Source of the DNA: Pseudomonadota bacterium
Lineage (GTDB): Bacteria; Pseudomonadota; Alphaproteobacteria; Micropepsales; Micropepsaceae
Length of the DNA stretch: 62,636 bases
Direction of reading: 5' to 3'
Assembly (NCBI GenBank): GCA_016201105.1
Contig: JACQDN010000019.1
Coordinates: 1-62,636, forward strand
In this document: piece after piece, positions 24,988 through 34,767 of the stretch
Layout of the letters: each line of letters opens with the position of its first letter
How positions within the stretch are numbered: the stretch's first letter is position 1
Translations under genes and position numbers: made by a program
The notes under the pieces: model-generated
Database searches by the model: none
What the model was told of the DNA's origin: nothing
Seen by the model: the letters and a program-made list of their open reading frames with translations, nothing else

Positions 24988-25565
24988 GGAACGGCTTTGC
25001 TCTCGTCCGGCGCAGGCAGTGTGAATTTCAACCTGCCCGGAAGTGGAATCTCGGGCGTCTTGTGCGTGATCAGCGGTTTGTCCGCATAGGCGAGCACACC
25101 ATCGCCAAGACAGTGGCCGGCTTTCAGACCGGCGATCCGACCCCGCTGGACTTCCAGCATTACGCCCTTCAAGGCGAGGTTCAACGAGACATCCAAAGTG
25201 ATGCGCGCCAGACATTTGGTGCCAAGCATCAGGTCGATGTGCGGTTTGTGTGTGGACGTGATCTTGTGGTCGAGCAGCGGCACGAGGGCCACGCTTTCAG
25301 GATCCTTCAGCGTCGCCAGGATGGCGTCGCGCAGCGCCGCCGCCTTGCCCCAGGACGCTTGCAACACGTCGCCAAGATTGAGTTGTAGAACCTCGTCGAG
25401 CGCCTGACGGAAGGCGGCGACGATCGTCGAACCGACGGCCGGCGGCAGCACCGCTGTGGCCGCGGTCACCACCGACAGAAGGGCGCCAATGTCAGCTTGG
25501 TCGGCAATGGGCTTGGACGGGTCGGTTGCGAACATATCTTTGAGCGTTAGCGGCGCATCGCTCAT
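24972..25565 (-). CDS. conserved hypothetical protein, second gene of a two-gene operon
   Basis: 197 residues, no signal peptide or clear membrane span. The N-terminal half is helical (LSVVTAATAVLPPAVGSTIV, RQALDEVLQLNLGDVLQASW). The C-terminal half is beta-rich (HKITSTHKPHIDLMLGTKC, ITLDVSLNLALKGVMLEVQ) and suggests a small beta-sandwich. I recognise no family. Start ATG 25565 overlaps the stop of the upstream gene (ATGA), so it probably works with that secreted/membrane protein. Confidence 0.75.
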   Translation of the reverse strand: MSDAPLTLKDMFATDPSKPIADQADIGALLSVVTAATAVLPPAVGSTIVAAFRQALDEVLQLNLGDVLQASWGKAAALRDAILATLKDPESVALVPLLDHKITSTHKPHIDLMLGTKCLARITLDVSLNLALKGVMLEVQRGRIAGLKAGHCLGDGVLAYADKPLITHKTPEIPLPGRLKFTLPAPDESKAVPQAAV

Positions 25566-26320
25566 GTCGCGCTCGCGTTTTGCGGATAGTTGGACACCGT
25601 CGAGAAGCTCCCCCGTCCGATCATCACCGATATCGATGGGCTTGCTTCGTCGAACCGCGGTGCTGTGACCGTGCCGGCATCGATTTGCGCTTTTGCATGC
25701 GGCAGCGGAGCGGCAAATCCCAGAAACCGCCGCGCGAAATAGGTGCCGGCGGCCAACACCAGCAGCAACAATCCGCCGCCGCCGATCGCCCTCGCGAGAC
25801 CTATTTCTTTGACTACGGCTGTATCGGAGGGGGATGCCGAAGACACTTGTGTCGGGCGTGGTAGCGACGCACTTGTGATCCCCGGAGCTTTTGCAGCTTT
25901 GGTGTTGATTATGGTTGGTATTGCGGGTTGCACCGCGGGAGCGGACGACTCCGGTCGTGGGCTAGGTTTTGCTGGCACGATGTGCTTGGCGAGTTTCGGC
26001 GTGTGCGAAATCGGAAGTCTTGTGGGAGGCTTCGTTGCGGCAGGTATTACCGTTGGCGACGGTTCTGTTACGACCGGCGATGACGCTGTTGGAGCCGGCG
26101 TTTGGGTCTGCTGCTTTTCGCGTGCTTTTTGCTCCGCGCGCTTCTTGGAATCCAACAACAGCTTCAGCGCCGGCAAAACATATTGCAGGTCATTATTCTT
26201 GTGATCGGTTCTGGTGTCTTGCTCGCTGGGCGCAGATGGCTCAGGCGTCCCCACAGTTTGCGCGAACGCAGGCACAGCCGCCGTAGCCAGCAGCACAATC
26301 GTGACAACGATCATTCTCAT
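25562..26320 (-). CDS. exported, proline-rich, single-span protein of unknown function
   Basis: 252 residues. Signal peptide 1-20 with AFA before Q21; a charged helix at 45-75 (QYVLPALKLLLDSKKRAEQK); a Pro/Thr/Ala-rich linker at 72-165; a transmembrane helix at about 179-197 (IGGGGLLLLVLAAGTYFA) followed by RR, so the C-terminal 50 residues are predicted cytoplasmic. The layout, periplasmic domain plus wall-crossing linker plus anchor, suggests an envelope protein. It is the first gene of an operon with the hypothetical protein at 24972. Confidence 0.75.
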   Translation of the reverse strand: MRMIVVTIVLLATAAVPAFAQTVGTPEPSAPSEQDTRTDHKNNDLQYVLPALKLLLDSKKRAEQKAREKQQTQTPAPTASSPVVTEPSPTVIPAATKPPTRLPISHTPKLAKHIVPAKPSPRPESSAPAVQPAIPTIINTKAAKAPGITSASLPRPTQVSSASPSDTAVVKEIGLARAIGGGGLLLLVLAAGTYFARRFLGFAAPLPHAKAQIDAGTVTAPRFDEASPSISVMIGRGSFSTVSNYPQNASAT

Positions 26321-26387
26321 GGCGATAGCTTATGTCGGATCGGCGCGATGTTCGAGCCTGCGTCGCGGGCAACGGCGGGCTTGGCAA

Positions 26388-26401
26388 GAGCCACGTGGCT
26401 C
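26388..26401. promoter_or_regulatory. 14-bp perfect palindrome between two minus-strand genes
   Basis: GAGCCACGTGGCTC lies in the 154-base space between the trcR end and the start of the exported protein gene, 67 bases upstream of the latter. It could be an operator or a weak terminator stem; there is no T tract. Confidence 0.3.
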
Positions 26402-26474
26402 CCGGCAAACCGGCTCGACGGCGATTTCAGCGCCAGTTTGGGCCGGTCCTCATGTATCTACCCGGCGCAACCAA

Positions 26475-27185
26475 CTAGTCTTGTTCGAGCTCGGAAGACA
26501 GCTTGAATTCGTCCGGCGCAGGCGCGCCTTCATCGGGATTGACGGGATGTTCCACCACGTCGGGCTGAGGCCCGCTGCCGAGATCCGCTGTCGTTTCCTC
26601 GATCGGTTTCAGCGTCTCGCCGCGCTTGGCTGCGCGCTTGAGCGCCCGTTCGCGCTTCTGGTTGGCGCGCGTTACCGCGAGGTCGAGTTCGAGCTGCGAG
26701 CAAAGCCCCAGCGTCACCGGATCGACCGCCTTGATGTTGGTCGCGTTCCAGTGCGAGCGCTCGCGGATTTTCTGGATTGTCGCTTTCGTGGTGCCGATCA
26801 GGCGCACGATGTCGGCGTCGGTGAATTCTGGATGGTTGCGCAGAATCCAGTAGACGGCGTCGGGTTTATCCTGTCTCTTGGAGACGGGCGTGTAACGCGG
26901 CGCCTTCTTCTGCTTCACGCTCGGCATTTTGTGCTTGGGCGGCGCCATCTTCAGCCGCTTGCTATGATCCTTCTCCGCCTCCTCGATCTGCTCGCGGGTG
27001 AGCTGGCCGGAGGTGACCGGATCCTGCCCCTTGATGCCTTTGGCCACGTCTTCGTCGGCGATGCCTTTCACTTCGAGGGGATGCAGCCCGCAGAAATCGG
27101 CGATCTGTTCGAAGGTGAGCGAGGTGTTGTCGACCAGCCAGACGGCGGTCGCTTTCGGCATCAGCGGTTTTTGTTCAACGGCCAT
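26475..27185 (-). CDS. trcR: cell-cycle transcriptional regulator TrcR (DUF1013)
   Basis: 236 residues. The DUF1013/TrcR family is confined to alphaproteobacteria. Recognisable parts: MPKATAVWLVDNTSLTFEQI, DFCGLHPLEVKGIADEDVA, the ATP..PV-type linker, and a helix-turn-helix region PEFTDADIVRLIGTTKATIQ followed by the basic IRERSHW. The acidic tail (about 195-236) is disordered-looking. Family members are described as cell-cycle regulators. The start is ATG 27185. This is one of five CtrA-pathway or cell-cycle genes in the window. Confidence 0.87.
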   Translation of the reverse strand: MAVEQKPLMPKATAVWLVDNTSLTFEQIADFCGLHPLEVKGIADEDVAKGIKGQDPVTSGQLTREQIEEAEKDHSKRLKMAPPKHKMPSVKQKKAPRYTPVSKRQDKPDAVYWILRNHPEFTDADIVRLIGTTKATIQKIRERSHWNATNIKAVDPVTLGLCSQLELDLAVTRANQKRERALKRAAKRGETLKPIEETTADLGSGPQPDVVEHPVNPDEGAPAPDEFKLSSELEQD

Positions 27186-27349
27186 AGGTTTTTCCTTTCC
27201 CGGGCGAGGCTTTCCGCCCCGTCCCTTCGCTCGAGTATCGAATTTTTCGAGGAAGGCGCGTCTTTTAGCTTCTGGGGTCGGCGAAGGGAAGGATTTTGTG
27301 GGTTCCTGTGTTCAAGACGGAATAATTCAACGATTGAAAGGGGATAGAC

Positions 27350-27943
27350 GTGACGGACATAGGCGGCGAGCGGGCCTATCGGCCTGAGAATGCGTTCGCG
27401 GCAAAGGATTTTTACGTCGTGCTGTCGGGGTGTTCCGGCGGCGGCAAGTCGTCCTTGCTGCACGAACTTGGCCGGCGCGGCTACCGGATTTTCGAAGAGC
27501 CGGGACGGCAAATCATCAAAGAGCAGAACGCGATTGGCGGCGATGCGGTGCCCGAGGGAAACGTGCGCGCGTTTGCCGAGATATTGGTCTCGCGCAGCAT
27601 CAACCGGATGATCGAGGCTGCGGGAACGAAGGACTTCGTGTTCTTCGATCGCGGGCTCGTCGATGTCGTGAGCTGGTATGAATATGCGAAGCAAGACGTG
27701 CCTGCGCACTTCGAAAAGGCGGCGCAGCAGTATCGCTATCGCACGAAAGTCTTTCTGGTGCCGCCTTGGACGGAGATTTTCGAGAACGATGCTGAACGCA
27801 AGCACAGTCTGGCCGAAGCGCTCGCGCAGTACGAAGTCCTGCCCAAGACCTATACGCGCCTCGGCTACGCGCCGGTGATGGTGCCAAAAGCGTCCATAGT
27901 GGATCGCGCGGATTTTGTATTGCACGAGTTGGACGCGCTTTAG
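27350..27943 (+). CDS. AAA_28-type NTPase/kinase-like protein
   Basis: 197 residues. Walker [10 protein letters not shown] is at 27-35; a Walker-B-like strand [14 protein letters not shown] lies at about 96-109, followed by the helical lid. This pattern is that of the AAA_28 family, P-loop proteins resembling nucleoside or other small-molecule kinases. The substrate is unknown. GTG 27350 is preceded by AAAGGGG. It is divergent from trcR and convergent with ppa, overlapping it by 4 bases. Confidence 0.85.
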   Translation: MTDIGGERAYRPENAFAAKDFYVVLSGCSGGGKSSLLHELGRRGYRIFEEPGRQIIKEQNAIGGDAVPEGNVRAFAEILVSRSINRMIEAAGTKDFVFFDRGLVDVVSWYEYAKQDVPAHFEKAAQQYRYRTKVFLVPPWTEIFENDAERKHSLAEALAQYEVLPKTYTRLGYAPVMVPKASIVDRADFVLHELDAL

Positions 27944-28467
27944 TCCTTCGCCCGAGCGATGGCGTCCATGATCAGTTTTTCGGCTGCCGCTGTATCGACC
28001 CAATCGCCGATGCGCGTCCATTTCTTGGGCTCCAGATCCTTGTAGTGCTGGAAGAAGTGCTCGATCTGCTTGAGCAGGATTTCCGGCAGATCCTTATGCG
28101 ATTGCACACCATGGTAAAACGGATGCAGATCATCCGTCGGAACGGTGATCAGCTTTTCGTCCGCGCCGGCCTGATCGGTCATGATGAGCGCGCCGACGGG
28201 GCGGCAGCGCACGACCGCACCCGGAATCACCGGCACGGCGGAAATCACCAGCGCATCGATGGGATCGCCGTCCTCGGAGAGCGAATGGGGGATGAACCCG
28301 TAGTTGCCGGGATAGAACATCGCGGTGTGGAGAAAGCGGTCGACGAACAGCGCGCCGGACTTCTTGTCCATCTCGTATTTGACCGGCAGGCCGCCCGCCG
28401 GAATTTCGATCACGACGTTCACGTCTTTCGGCGGATTGCGTCCGGCGGGAATTTTCGAGAGGTCCAT
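27940..28467 (-). CDS. ppa: inorganic pyrophosphatase
   Basis: 175-residue family I soluble pyrophosphatase, hydrolysing PPi to phosphate and pulling biosynthetic reactions forward. Catalytic signature [11 protein letters not shown] (the D-x-D-P-x-D-x2 motif), the N-terminal [20 protein letters not shown] and the YPGNYGFIP motif are all present. Start ATG 28467, preceded by AAGGGCG. It lies 23 bases downstream of the quinone oxidoreductase gene on the same strand. Confidence 0.96.
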   Translation of the reverse strand: MDLSKIPAGRNPPKDVNVVIEIPAGGLPVKYEMDKKSGALFVDRFLHTAMFYPGNYGFIPHSLSEDGDPIDALVISAVPVIPGAVVRCRPVGALIMTDQAGADEKLITVPTDDLHPFYHGVQSHKDLPEILLKQIEHFFQHYKDLEPKKWTRIGDWVDTAAAEKLIMDAIARAKD

Positions 28468-28490
28468 AACGCCCTTCGTTCGCGGGATTT

Positions 28491-29480
28491 TCAGAGTCTT
28501 AGCAGAATCTTGCCGGTGTGCTCGCTTTGCGCCATCCGGGCATGCGCGGCTTGGGCTTCGGCCAACGGGAAAATCCTGTCGACCACCGGCTTGATCTTGC
28601 CGGCATCGATCAAGGGCCAGACTTCTTTGAGCAGGGCATTGCGAATGACGCCCTTCTCCGCGTTGGAGCGGGCGCGCAATGTCGTCGCCATCAAGCTCAG
28701 CCGCTTCATCAGCATCGGCGCGAAATTGACGTTCGCCGTCATGCCTTTTTGAAAGGCGATATTGACGATACGGCCCCAGATCGCGGCGGCGCGGAAGTTC
28801 TTCTCGATGTAGTCCCCGCCCACCATGTCGAGAATGACATCGGCGCCCTTGCCGCCGGTCGCTTCTTTGACTGCGTCCACGAAATCCTGCTCGCGGTAGT
28901 TGACGGCGCGTTTGGCACCCAGTTTTTCGCAGGCCGCGCATTTCTCTGCACTGCCTGCCGTCGTGACGACAAGATGTCCGCGCGCGGCGCAGAGTTGGAT
29001 CGCCGCCGTACCGATGCCGCTCGATCCGCCATGAATGAGAACGCTGTCGCCCGGCTTCAATCGCGCCGAGTCGATGAGGTTGGTCCACACCGTAAAGTGC
29101 ACTTCGGGCAAGGCCGCGGCGCTGACGACGTCGACACCCTTGGGGATCGGCAGCAGGCAGTGCTCGGAGGCGACGCAATATTGCGCATAACCGCCGCCGC
29201 CCAGAAGCGTGCAAACCTTGTCGCCCGCATTCCATTTTGAGACGTCGCTGCCGACGGCCACGATTTCGCCGGACGCCTCCATGCCGAGCGTGTCCGGCGC
29301 GCCGGGCGGCGGAGGATACATGCCCATGGACTGTGCGATATCGGCACGGTTGAGGCCCGCGGCGGCGACCTTGATCAGCACCTCTCCGGCCCCCGGCGCG
29401 GGCTTCGAAATTTCTGTGAGTTCCAGCACGTAGGTTGGGCCGGGATTGGCGACTTTGATCGCCTTCATGGTCGTGGTCAT
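28491..29480 (-). CDS. NAD(P)H quinone oxidoreductase, zeta-crystallin/PIG3 family
   Basis: 329-residue medium-chain reductase. The N-terminal GroES-like part contains [21 protein letters not shown] and [12 protein letters not shown]; the Rossmann part contains [23 protein letters not shown] and [13 protein letters not shown]. It lacks the zinc-binding cysteines of alcohol dehydrogenases. Family members reduce quinones or enones with NADPH. The first gene of a likely two-gene unit with ppa. Confidence 0.9.
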   Translation of the reverse strand: MTTTMKAIKVANPGPTYVLELTEISKPAPGAGEVLIKVAAAGLNRADIAQSMGMYPPPPGAPDTLGMEASGEIVAVGSDVSKWNAGDKVCTLLGGGGYAQYCVASEHCLLPIPKGVDVVSAAALPEVHFTVWTNLIDSARLKPGDSVLIHGGSSGIGTAAIQLCAARGHLVVTTAGSAEKCAACEKLGAKRAVNYREQDFVDAVKEATGGKGADVILDMVGGDYIEKNFRAAAIWGRIVNIAFQKGMTANVNFAPMLMKRLSLMATTLRARSNAEKGVIRNALLKEVWPLIDAGKIKPVVDRIFPLAEAQAAHARMAQSEHTGKILLRL

Positions 29481-29561
29481 ACGGCTTTTGCGGCTTTAAT
29501 GGTTTATGTTTCCAATCGAGACTAGCAGCGCCGCATAAGAGCACAACCGCAAGAGATCGCG

Positions 29562-29762
29562 ATGGCCATCGATCCCGAGGAATTGCTTCCGAAAAAGAAA
29601 CCGCCCGACATCGTGCTGGGCCAGGATCTCGCGGCGCTTTCCGAACATGAACTGCTTGCGCGCATCGCAGCACTCGAAGCGGAAATCGCGCGCGGCCATG
29701 AGGCACTCGCCTCGCGCCAGACCACCAAGGCCGCGGCAGACGCGTTTTTCAAGAAATCCTGA
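29562..29762 (+). CDS. DUF1192 small protein
   Basis: 66 residues: [20 protein letters not shown], then [23 protein letters not shown] and a basic C-terminus ADAFFKKS. The family is restricted to alphaproteobacteria, one short coiled-coil helix after a conserved PKK..D..LG..L start. It sits just upstream of rcdA, a neighbour often kept in the class. Function unknown. Confidence 0.88.
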   Translation: MAIDPEELLPKKKPPDIVLGQDLAALSEHELLARIAALEAEIARGHEALASRQTTKAAADAFFKKS

Positions 29763-29985
29763 CGGCGCGTTCACGAAAATTTTTCGCACCCATAAGCCGC
29801 CAAGCGGCTGTGATGTCTCGTGCCGTCAATGATTAACGCGTTCGCCGTCAGCCAGATGAATAACAAAGCGTTGCAGTGATGTCACCGCGAGAAAGGATTT
29901 CGCGACGAATTGAATGAGAAACGTCTAGGCGGCGCGAAGTTCAGTTGCTAGCTTCCCCCCGGGATGAATTTGGGGCGCCGCGCGC

Positions 29986-30507
29986 ATGTCGCTTTCGGGC
30001 AGTGACGACGAGAATTTTCGCGAGCTCACGCTACAGAATTTTACAGGCTCCGCTCTTTTTGAACGCACCTTCGATGAAGGCATGTCGCTGGTCGAAGAAA
30101 CGGCGCGCTACCTCGACGGCAGAGGCCGCGAGGAGTCTCGCGACTTGCCGCGCAAGGCCGCTCTTCTTTACGCCGGCGAAAGCATGCGCGTAACGACGCG
30201 GCTGATGCAGGCCGCGAGCTGGCTTTTGGTGCAGCGCGCCGTGCATGAAGGCGACATGGAGCCGGAACTGGCGAACGACGACCGCTACCGCTTGGGGTCC
30301 AAGGAGATCTGCCTGGGGGGAAAGGCCGACGGGCTGGAGATGCTGCCGACAACGCTGCAGGAACTGCTCGACCGCAGCGACAATCTTTATCGCCGCATCG
30401 CGCGCCTGGACGATGTGCTGTTCGGAAACGGCTTGCGGCCTGCCGGGGTGAAGTCGCACTTCGACCGGCTGAATCAGGCCTTCGGCAGTTCGGGAAAGAA
30501 CAACTAA
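29986..30507 (+). CDS. rcdA: protease adaptor RcdA (DUF1465)
   Basis: 173-residue DUF1465 protein. In Caulobacter RcdA is an adaptor that, with CpdR and PopA, delivers CtrA and other substrates to ClpXP at the G1-S transition. The conserved helical core is clear: [53 protein letters not shown] and [17 protein letters not shown]. The C-terminus (from about 153) is probably disordered, as in the Caulobacter protein. Its stop codon overlaps the convergent rpmE stop by two bases. CtrA itself is encoded at 33.9 kb. Confidence 0.88.
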   Translation: MSLSGSDDENFRELTLQNFTGSALFERTFDEGMSLVEETARYLDGRGREESRDLPRKAALLYAGESMRVTTRLMQAASWLLVQRAVHEGDMEPELANDDRYRLGSKEICLGGKADGLEMLPTTLQELLDRSDNLYRRIARLDDVLFGNGLRPAGVKSHFDRLNQAFGSSGKNN

Positions 30508-30731
30508 GAGCTCTTCACCATGCCCTGGAAGCGCTTGTTGAAGCGCGTCAGGCGGCCGCCGCGATCGAGCAACTGCTGCTGGCCGCCGGTCCAGGCCGGA
30601 TGGGTGGAGGGGTCGATATCGAGCGTGAGCTTGCCGCCCGCTTCGCCCCAGGTCGTGCGGGTCCGATAGCTGCTGCCGTCGTTCAGCACGACGTCCACGA
30701 AGTGATAGCTGGGATGGATGCCCTTTTTCAT
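30504..30731 (-). CDS. rpmE: 50S ribosomal protein L31
   Basis: 75 residues: [40 protein letters not shown], then [24 protein letters not shown]. It is the cysteine-free form with no CxxC zinc site, common in alphaproteobacteria. L31 bridges the two ribosomal subunits. The upstream space to 30890 carries its promoter and that of the divergent ABC transporter. Confidence 0.95.
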   Translation of the reverse strand: MKKGIHPSYHFVDVVLNDGSSYRTRTTWGEAGGKLTLDIDPSTHPAWTGGQQQLLDRGGRLTRFNKRFQGMVKSS

Positions 30732-30890
30732 GGCTGCTCGCCCTGTGACCCGGTTTTGAAGCCGGGCCTTATAGGGGAGGGGGCATTTTAAGGCAAGAAG
30801 CCAGGTCCGGTCATCCTGCGCGGCGATGGGTCCGTTAGCGGGTCCGCCCTGGCCCTCCTATATAGCCAAAGACCGAACGGGCAGGACGAG

Positions 30891-32711
30891 ATGGCGCAAT
30901 CGGGCGAGGAATACGCCGAACAACTGAATTATGTGGCCCAAGGCCGGTCCAAGAGCCGCTCGCTCAGGCCGCTGCGCCAGCTTTTCCCGTTCTTAAAGCC
31001 CTACCGATGGCGCATCGTCATTGCGCTGGGCGCGCTCATTATGTCGTCGACCGCCACGCTGGTGCTGCCGATCGCGGGGCGCGGGCTCATCGATCATGGG
31101 TTTGACGCCAAGGCGGCTGCTCTCATCAGTCAGTATTTTCTCGCCTTCATTGCGGTTGCCGCAGTGATGGGCGTTTCCGGCGCCACCCGCTTTTATTTTG
31201 TCACCTGGATCGGCGAGCGCGTTGTTGCGGATATCCGCAAAGCCGTCTTCGACAACGTGTTGGGCTTGACGCCTGCTTTCTTCGAAGTGACCCGCACCGG
31301 CGAAGTGCTGTCGCGGCTCACCGCCGACACCACGCTCATCCAGACGGTCGTGGGCTCGTCGATCTCGGTGGCGATGCGGATGTCCGCGACACTGGTCGGC
31401 GGCTTGGCCATGATGTTCGTGACCAGCTTGAAGCTCGCCGCACTCGTTGTTGGCGCGGTTCTGCTGGTGATGGTCCCGCTTATCCTGTTTGGACGTTGGG
31501 TGCGAACGCTCAGTCGCAAAAGCCAGGACCGGCTTGCCGACACCAGTGCGCATGCCAGCGAAACCTTGAACGCGGTGCAGACCGTGCAGGCCTTCACCCA
31601 CGAGACGCTGGAGCGCCAGGCCTATGCACGCGCCGTGGAAAGCTCGTTCGACATCGCCATCCTGCGCACGCGCGCGCGCGCGGTGATGACGGCGGTGATC
31701 ATCTTTGCCGCGTTTTCCAGCGTCGCCGGCGTCGGCTGGGTTGGCGCACAAGACATTATCCAGCACGTCATGACCGGCGGCCAGCTTTTTCAATTTGTGA
31801 TTTACGCGATCCTTGTGGGCAGCGGTGTCGGCGCATTGTCGGAAACCTGGGGCGATCTGCAGCGTGCAGCGGGCGCTTCCGAGCGCTTGATGGAGCTGCT
31901 GCATACCAAGCCTGCGATCGCGCCTCCCCCGCATCCAACCGCTATCGCGGAGCCCGCCCGCGGCTCGATCTCTTTCAAGGAGGTCGTGTTTCGCTACCCG
32001 AGCCGTCCCGAGCACGCGGCCTTGAACGGTTTCTCGCTCGACGTCGCGGCGGGCGAGGCGGTGGCGCTTGTCGGACCGTCGGGCGCGGGCAAATCCACCG
32101 TGTTCCAATTGCTGCTGCGGTTCTTCGAACAGCAATCCGGAGCGATATATTTCGACGGGCTGGAGCTTTCGCAGGCCGACCCGACGGAGCTGCGCAAACA
32201 CATCGCCGTGGTGGCCCAGGACAGCGTGGTCTTTTCCGGTACCATCGCCGAGAACATCCGCTATGGCCGTCCCGACGCGAGCGACCAGGAAGTTCGCCAT
32301 GCCGCGGAAGCCGCCGCCGCGTCCGAATTCATCGACGATCTGCCGCTTGGTTATCAGACGCCATTGGGCGAGCGGGGCGTGACGCTTTCGGGCGGACAGC
32401 GTCAGCGCCTCGCCATCGCGCGCGCGATTTTGCGCGACGCGCCGTTGCTGCTGCTCGACGAAGCGACGAGTGCACTCGATGCCGAAAACGAACGGCTGGT
32501 TCAGATGGGCCTCAACAACCTCATGGCGGGGCGTACCACCATCGTCATCGCGCACCGGCTCGCCACCATTCAGCGGCTCAGCCGTATTGTGGTGATGGAC
32601 CAGGGCCGCATTGTGGGCGAGGGCAGCCATGCCGAACTTGTGGCGCGCGGCGGGCTTTATGCGCGGCTCGCGAGCTTGCAATTTGCCAGCGGGATGGCGC
32701 TTGCGGGATAA
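30891..32711 (+). CDS. ABC exporter, fused permease and ATPase (MsbA/LipA-like)
   Basis: 606 residues: an ABC transmembrane domain with six helices (about 35-330) and a nucleotide-binding domain. Walker A GPSGAGKST is at 395-403, signature LSGGQRQR from 499, Walker B LLLLDEATSALD just after, and the H-loop in VIAHRLATI. A half-transporter expected to act as a homodimer, exporting lipids, drugs or peptides. The substrate is not indicated. The paraoxonase-like gene follows after 27 bases and may be co-transcribed. Confidence 0.93.
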   Translation: MAQSGEEYAEQLNYVAQGRSKSRSLRPLRQLFPFLKPYRWRIVIALGALIMSSTATLVLPIAGRGLIDHGFDAKAAALISQYFLAFIAVAAVMGVSGATRFYFVTWIGERVVADIRKAVFDNVLGLTPAFFEVTRTGEVLSRLTADTTLIQTVVGSSISVAMRMSATLVGGLAMMFVTSLKLAALVVGAVLLVMVPLILFGRWVRTLSRKSQDRLADTSAHASETLNAVQTVQAFTHETLERQAYARAVESSFDIAILRTRARAVMTAVIIFAAFSSVAGVGWVGAQDIIQHVMTGGQLFQFVIYAILVGSGVGALSETWGDLQRAAGASERLMELLHTKPAIAPPPHPTAIAEPARGSISFKEVVFRYPSRPEHAALNGFSLDVAAGEAVALVGPSGAGKSTVFQLLLRFFEQQSGAIYFDGLELSQADPTELRKHIAVVAQDSVVFSGTIAENIRYGRPDASDQEVRHAAEAAAASEFIDDLPLGYQTPLGERGVTLSGGQRQRLAIARAILRDAPLLLLDEATSALDAENERLVQMGLNNLMAGRTTIVIAHRLATIQRLSRIVVMDQGRIVGEGSHAELVARGGLYARLASLQFASGMALAG

Positions 32712-32738
32712 TCTCCGCTCCTTGGGGTGGAGGGATCT

Positions 32739-33821
32739 ATGTCCCGTTTGTGGCGCAATATTCTTATCGGCATCGGACTGTTGATTGTCGCCATCGCCGT
32801 TTTGGCGGTGCGCACGCTGAACGCGGCAGGCGTGTTCGACGAGGTGAAACAAGTCGCCGTCGGCACCTGCAAAACGATCGGCAACCTCACTGGCTCCGAA
32901 GACCTGCAGATCGACCGTCAGACCAAAACTCTCTTCGTCTCCTCCGCAGATTTTCGCGCGCTCTCCGCCGGAAAATCTTCGGCCCAGGACGGCCTCTACG
33001 CCATGTCGCCGGATCATCCCGAGCTGGGCTTGCACAAGCTCGCGGGCACGCCCGAGGATTTCCATCCGCATGGGATCTCTCTCTATCGCGCCCCCGATGG
33101 GGTGCTCACGCTCATGGCGGTCAACCATCCCAGCGGCTTCAAGCCTTCGACGGTAGAGATTTTCGAAGTCAGCGATAATGCGACGGGCCCCGCGCTCAAC
33201 CATGTGGGCAGCGTGAAGGGCGATCTTCTTTACCGGCCCAACGATGTGGTCGCCGTGGGCAAGGATCGCTTCTATGCCACCAACGACCATGGCAGCCACA
33301 GCTCCATCGGAATGACGTTGGAAAGTTATCTGATGCTGCCGCGGGCCAGCGTCGTCTACTATGACGGCAGCGTTTTCCACACGGCCGCTCAAGATCTGGT
33401 GTTTGCGAACGGAATCAACATTTCTCCGGATCGCTCGCATGTTTATGTCGCGGAAACCACCGGGGGCGTGGTGAAGACCTACAGCCGCGACGCGATCGGC
33501 GGCACGCTCACGCTGCAGAGCGAATTCAGTGTGGCCCGCGGCCTCGACAATATCGACGTGGACGAAGGCGGAAACCTCTGGGTGGCGGGCCATCCCAAGA
33601 TCTTCAAGCTGGTAGCGCGCGGCAGCGATCCCTCGGCGCTGTCACCGTCGCAGATATCCAAGGTGACGGTTGCCGGCGGCATTCCGGTCAGCGCCACGAC
33701 GGTCTATGCCAATCTGGGCGATCAAGTTTCAGGATCGAGCGTGGGCGCGACCTTTGCCGGGCATCTCTATATCGGCACCGTTTACGGCCCGGGTGTTCTG
33801 GATTGCGTGCTCACCAAGTAG
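32739..33821 (+). CDS. membrane-anchored paraoxonase/arylesterase-like beta-propeller protein
   Basis: 360 residues, ATG 32739 (GGAGGG just upstream; a GTG at 32727 is in frame). One N-terminal signal-anchor helix (about 8-28, NILIGIGLLIVAIAVLAVRTL) and an exported six-bladed propeller. Calcium-site signatures of the PON/SMP-30 type are visible: YRPNDVVAVGKDRFYATNDHG, LVFANGINISPDRSHVYVAET and GLDNIDVDEGGNLWVAGHP. PON enzymes hydrolyse lactones and aryl esters. The substrate here is unknown. Confidence 0.86.
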   Translation: MSRLWRNILIGIGLLIVAIAVLAVRTLNAAGVFDEVKQVAVGTCKTIGNLTGSEDLQIDRQTKTLFVSSADFRALSAGKSSAQDGLYAMSPDHPELGLHKLAGTPEDFHPHGISLYRAPDGVLTLMAVNHPSGFKPSTVEIFEVSDNATGPALNHVGSVKGDLLYRPNDVVAVGKDRFYATNDHGSHSSIGMTLESYLMLPRASVVYYDGSVFHTAAQDLVFANGINISPDRSHVYVAETTGGVVKTYSRDAIGGTLTLQSEFSVARGLDNIDVDEGGNLWVAGHPKIFKLVARGSDPSALSPSQISKVTVAGGIPVSATTVYANLGDQVSGSSVGATFAGHLYIGTVYGPGVLDCVLTK

Positions 33822-33843
33822 TTTTGCACCGCGCAACAAAACA

Positions 33844-33869
33844 AAAGGGCGCCGCTGACGGCGCCCTTT
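33844..33869. terminator. bidirectional intrinsic terminator
   Basis: AAAGGGCGCCG (33844-33854) and CGGCGCCCTTT (33859-33869) pair perfectly over 11 bases with a CTGA loop. The A and T ends serve as tails in both directions, between the convergent paraoxonase-like gene and ctrA. Confidence 0.85.
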
Positions 33870-33891
33870 GAGTTTCTACGGTATCGGACGA

Positions 33892-34590
33892 CTACGCCGC
33901 GACGGTTTCGCTTCCTTCCGGATCGCGCAGCACATAGCCGCGGCCCCAGACGGTTTCGATGTAATTGTCGCCGTTCGTCGCCGCCGCGAGTTTTTTGCGC
34001 AGCTTGCAGATGAACACGTCGATGATCTTGAGTTCCGGCTCGTCCATGCCGCCATAGAGATGGTTCAAGAACATTTCCTTGGTGAGGGTCGTGCCTTTGC
34101 GGAGCGAAAGCAGCTCCAGCATCTGATATTCCTTGCCGGTCAGGTGCACGCGCTGGCCGTCGACTTCCACTGTCTTGGCATCGAGATTGACGGTGAGCTT
34201 GCCGGTGGTGATGACCGACTGCGAATGACCCTTCGAGCGGCGGACCACGGCCTGAATGCGGGCGACGAGTTCGTCCTTGTGGAACGGCTTCGTCATATAA
34301 TCGTCGGCGCCGAAGCCCAGAGCCTTAACTTTCGCCTCAACGATCGCATTGCCGGAAAGGATGAGAACCGGCGTTTGTACCTTTGCGAGACGAAGTGCCT
34401 TTAGAACTTCGAAACCACTCATGTCCGGAAGTTGAAGATCCAGGACGATGATGTCGTAGTCGTAAAGCTTACCGAGATCGATGCCCTCTTCTCCGAGGTC
34501 GGTGGTGTAGACGTTCAGCCCTTCGGAACGCAGCATCAGTTCGATGCTTCGTGCCATCGCGCTGTCGTCTTCGATCAAAAGAACGCGCAT
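33892..34590 (-). CDS. ctrA: cell-cycle master response regulator CtrA
   Basis: 232-residue OmpR-type response regulator. Receiver: acidic pocket E7-D9, phospho-acceptor D51, K101 in [11 protein letters not shown]. The DNA-binding domain is the CtrA-type winged helix ([20 protein letters not shown], then [20 protein letters not shown] and [10 protein letters not shown]). The protein ends in two alanines (ETVAA), the residues that in Caulobacter mark CtrA for ClpXP. CtrA activates flagellar and division genes and blocks replication initiation in Caulobacter; in other orders it mainly drives motility. Divergent from fliI-fliJ across a 253-base regulatory space. Confidence 0.97.
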   Translation of the reverse strand: MRVLLIEDDSAMARSIELMLRSEGLNVYTTDLGEEGIDLGKLYDYDIIVLDLQLPDMSGFEVLKALRLAKVQTPVLILSGNAIVEAKVKALGFGADDYMTKPFHKDELVARIQAVVRRSKGHSQSVITTGKLTVNLDAKTVEVDGQRVHLTGKEYQMLELLSLRKGTTLTKEMFLNHLYGGMDEPELKIIDVFICKLRKKLAAATNGDNYIETVWGRGYVLRDPEGSETVAA

Positions 34591-34751
34591 CTCAAAAGCC
34601 CCTCTGCGGCGCTGCAACCCCGGCAGGCGCGGTTAACGGATGAGCGAAAGGTAAGCGCGATTGGTTAACATCCGCTTTAACCCTAACTCCGGGCTTCATG
34701 TCATGCGAAGACCCATTACCGAAATCCAACCGCAAGTTCCTGCATCCCATT

Positions 34752-34756
34752 GATTC
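34752..34756. promoter_or_regulatory. GANTC (CcrM) site in the ctrA-fliI intergenic region
   Basis: GATTC, the CcrM methylation target. In Caulobacter a GANTC site in the ctrA P1 promoter ties transcription to replication-fork passage. Here it lies 162 bases upstream of the ctrA start. A single 5-base site can occur by chance. Confidence 0.35.
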
Positions 34757-34767
34757 GATTTGTTAAG

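Noticed and set aside
30993..33593. An 866-codon open frame antisense to the ABC exporter and paraoxonase-like genes
   Set aside because: High-GC shadow of two real genes; the product is His/Arg-rich with no domain, and its codon use mirrors the opposite strand.
34665..34680. TTAA-N8-TTAA as a CtrA box for ctrA autoregulation
   Set aside because: The spacer is one base longer than the consensus, so it is mentioned only in the context of the intergenic region and not listed as a separate site.
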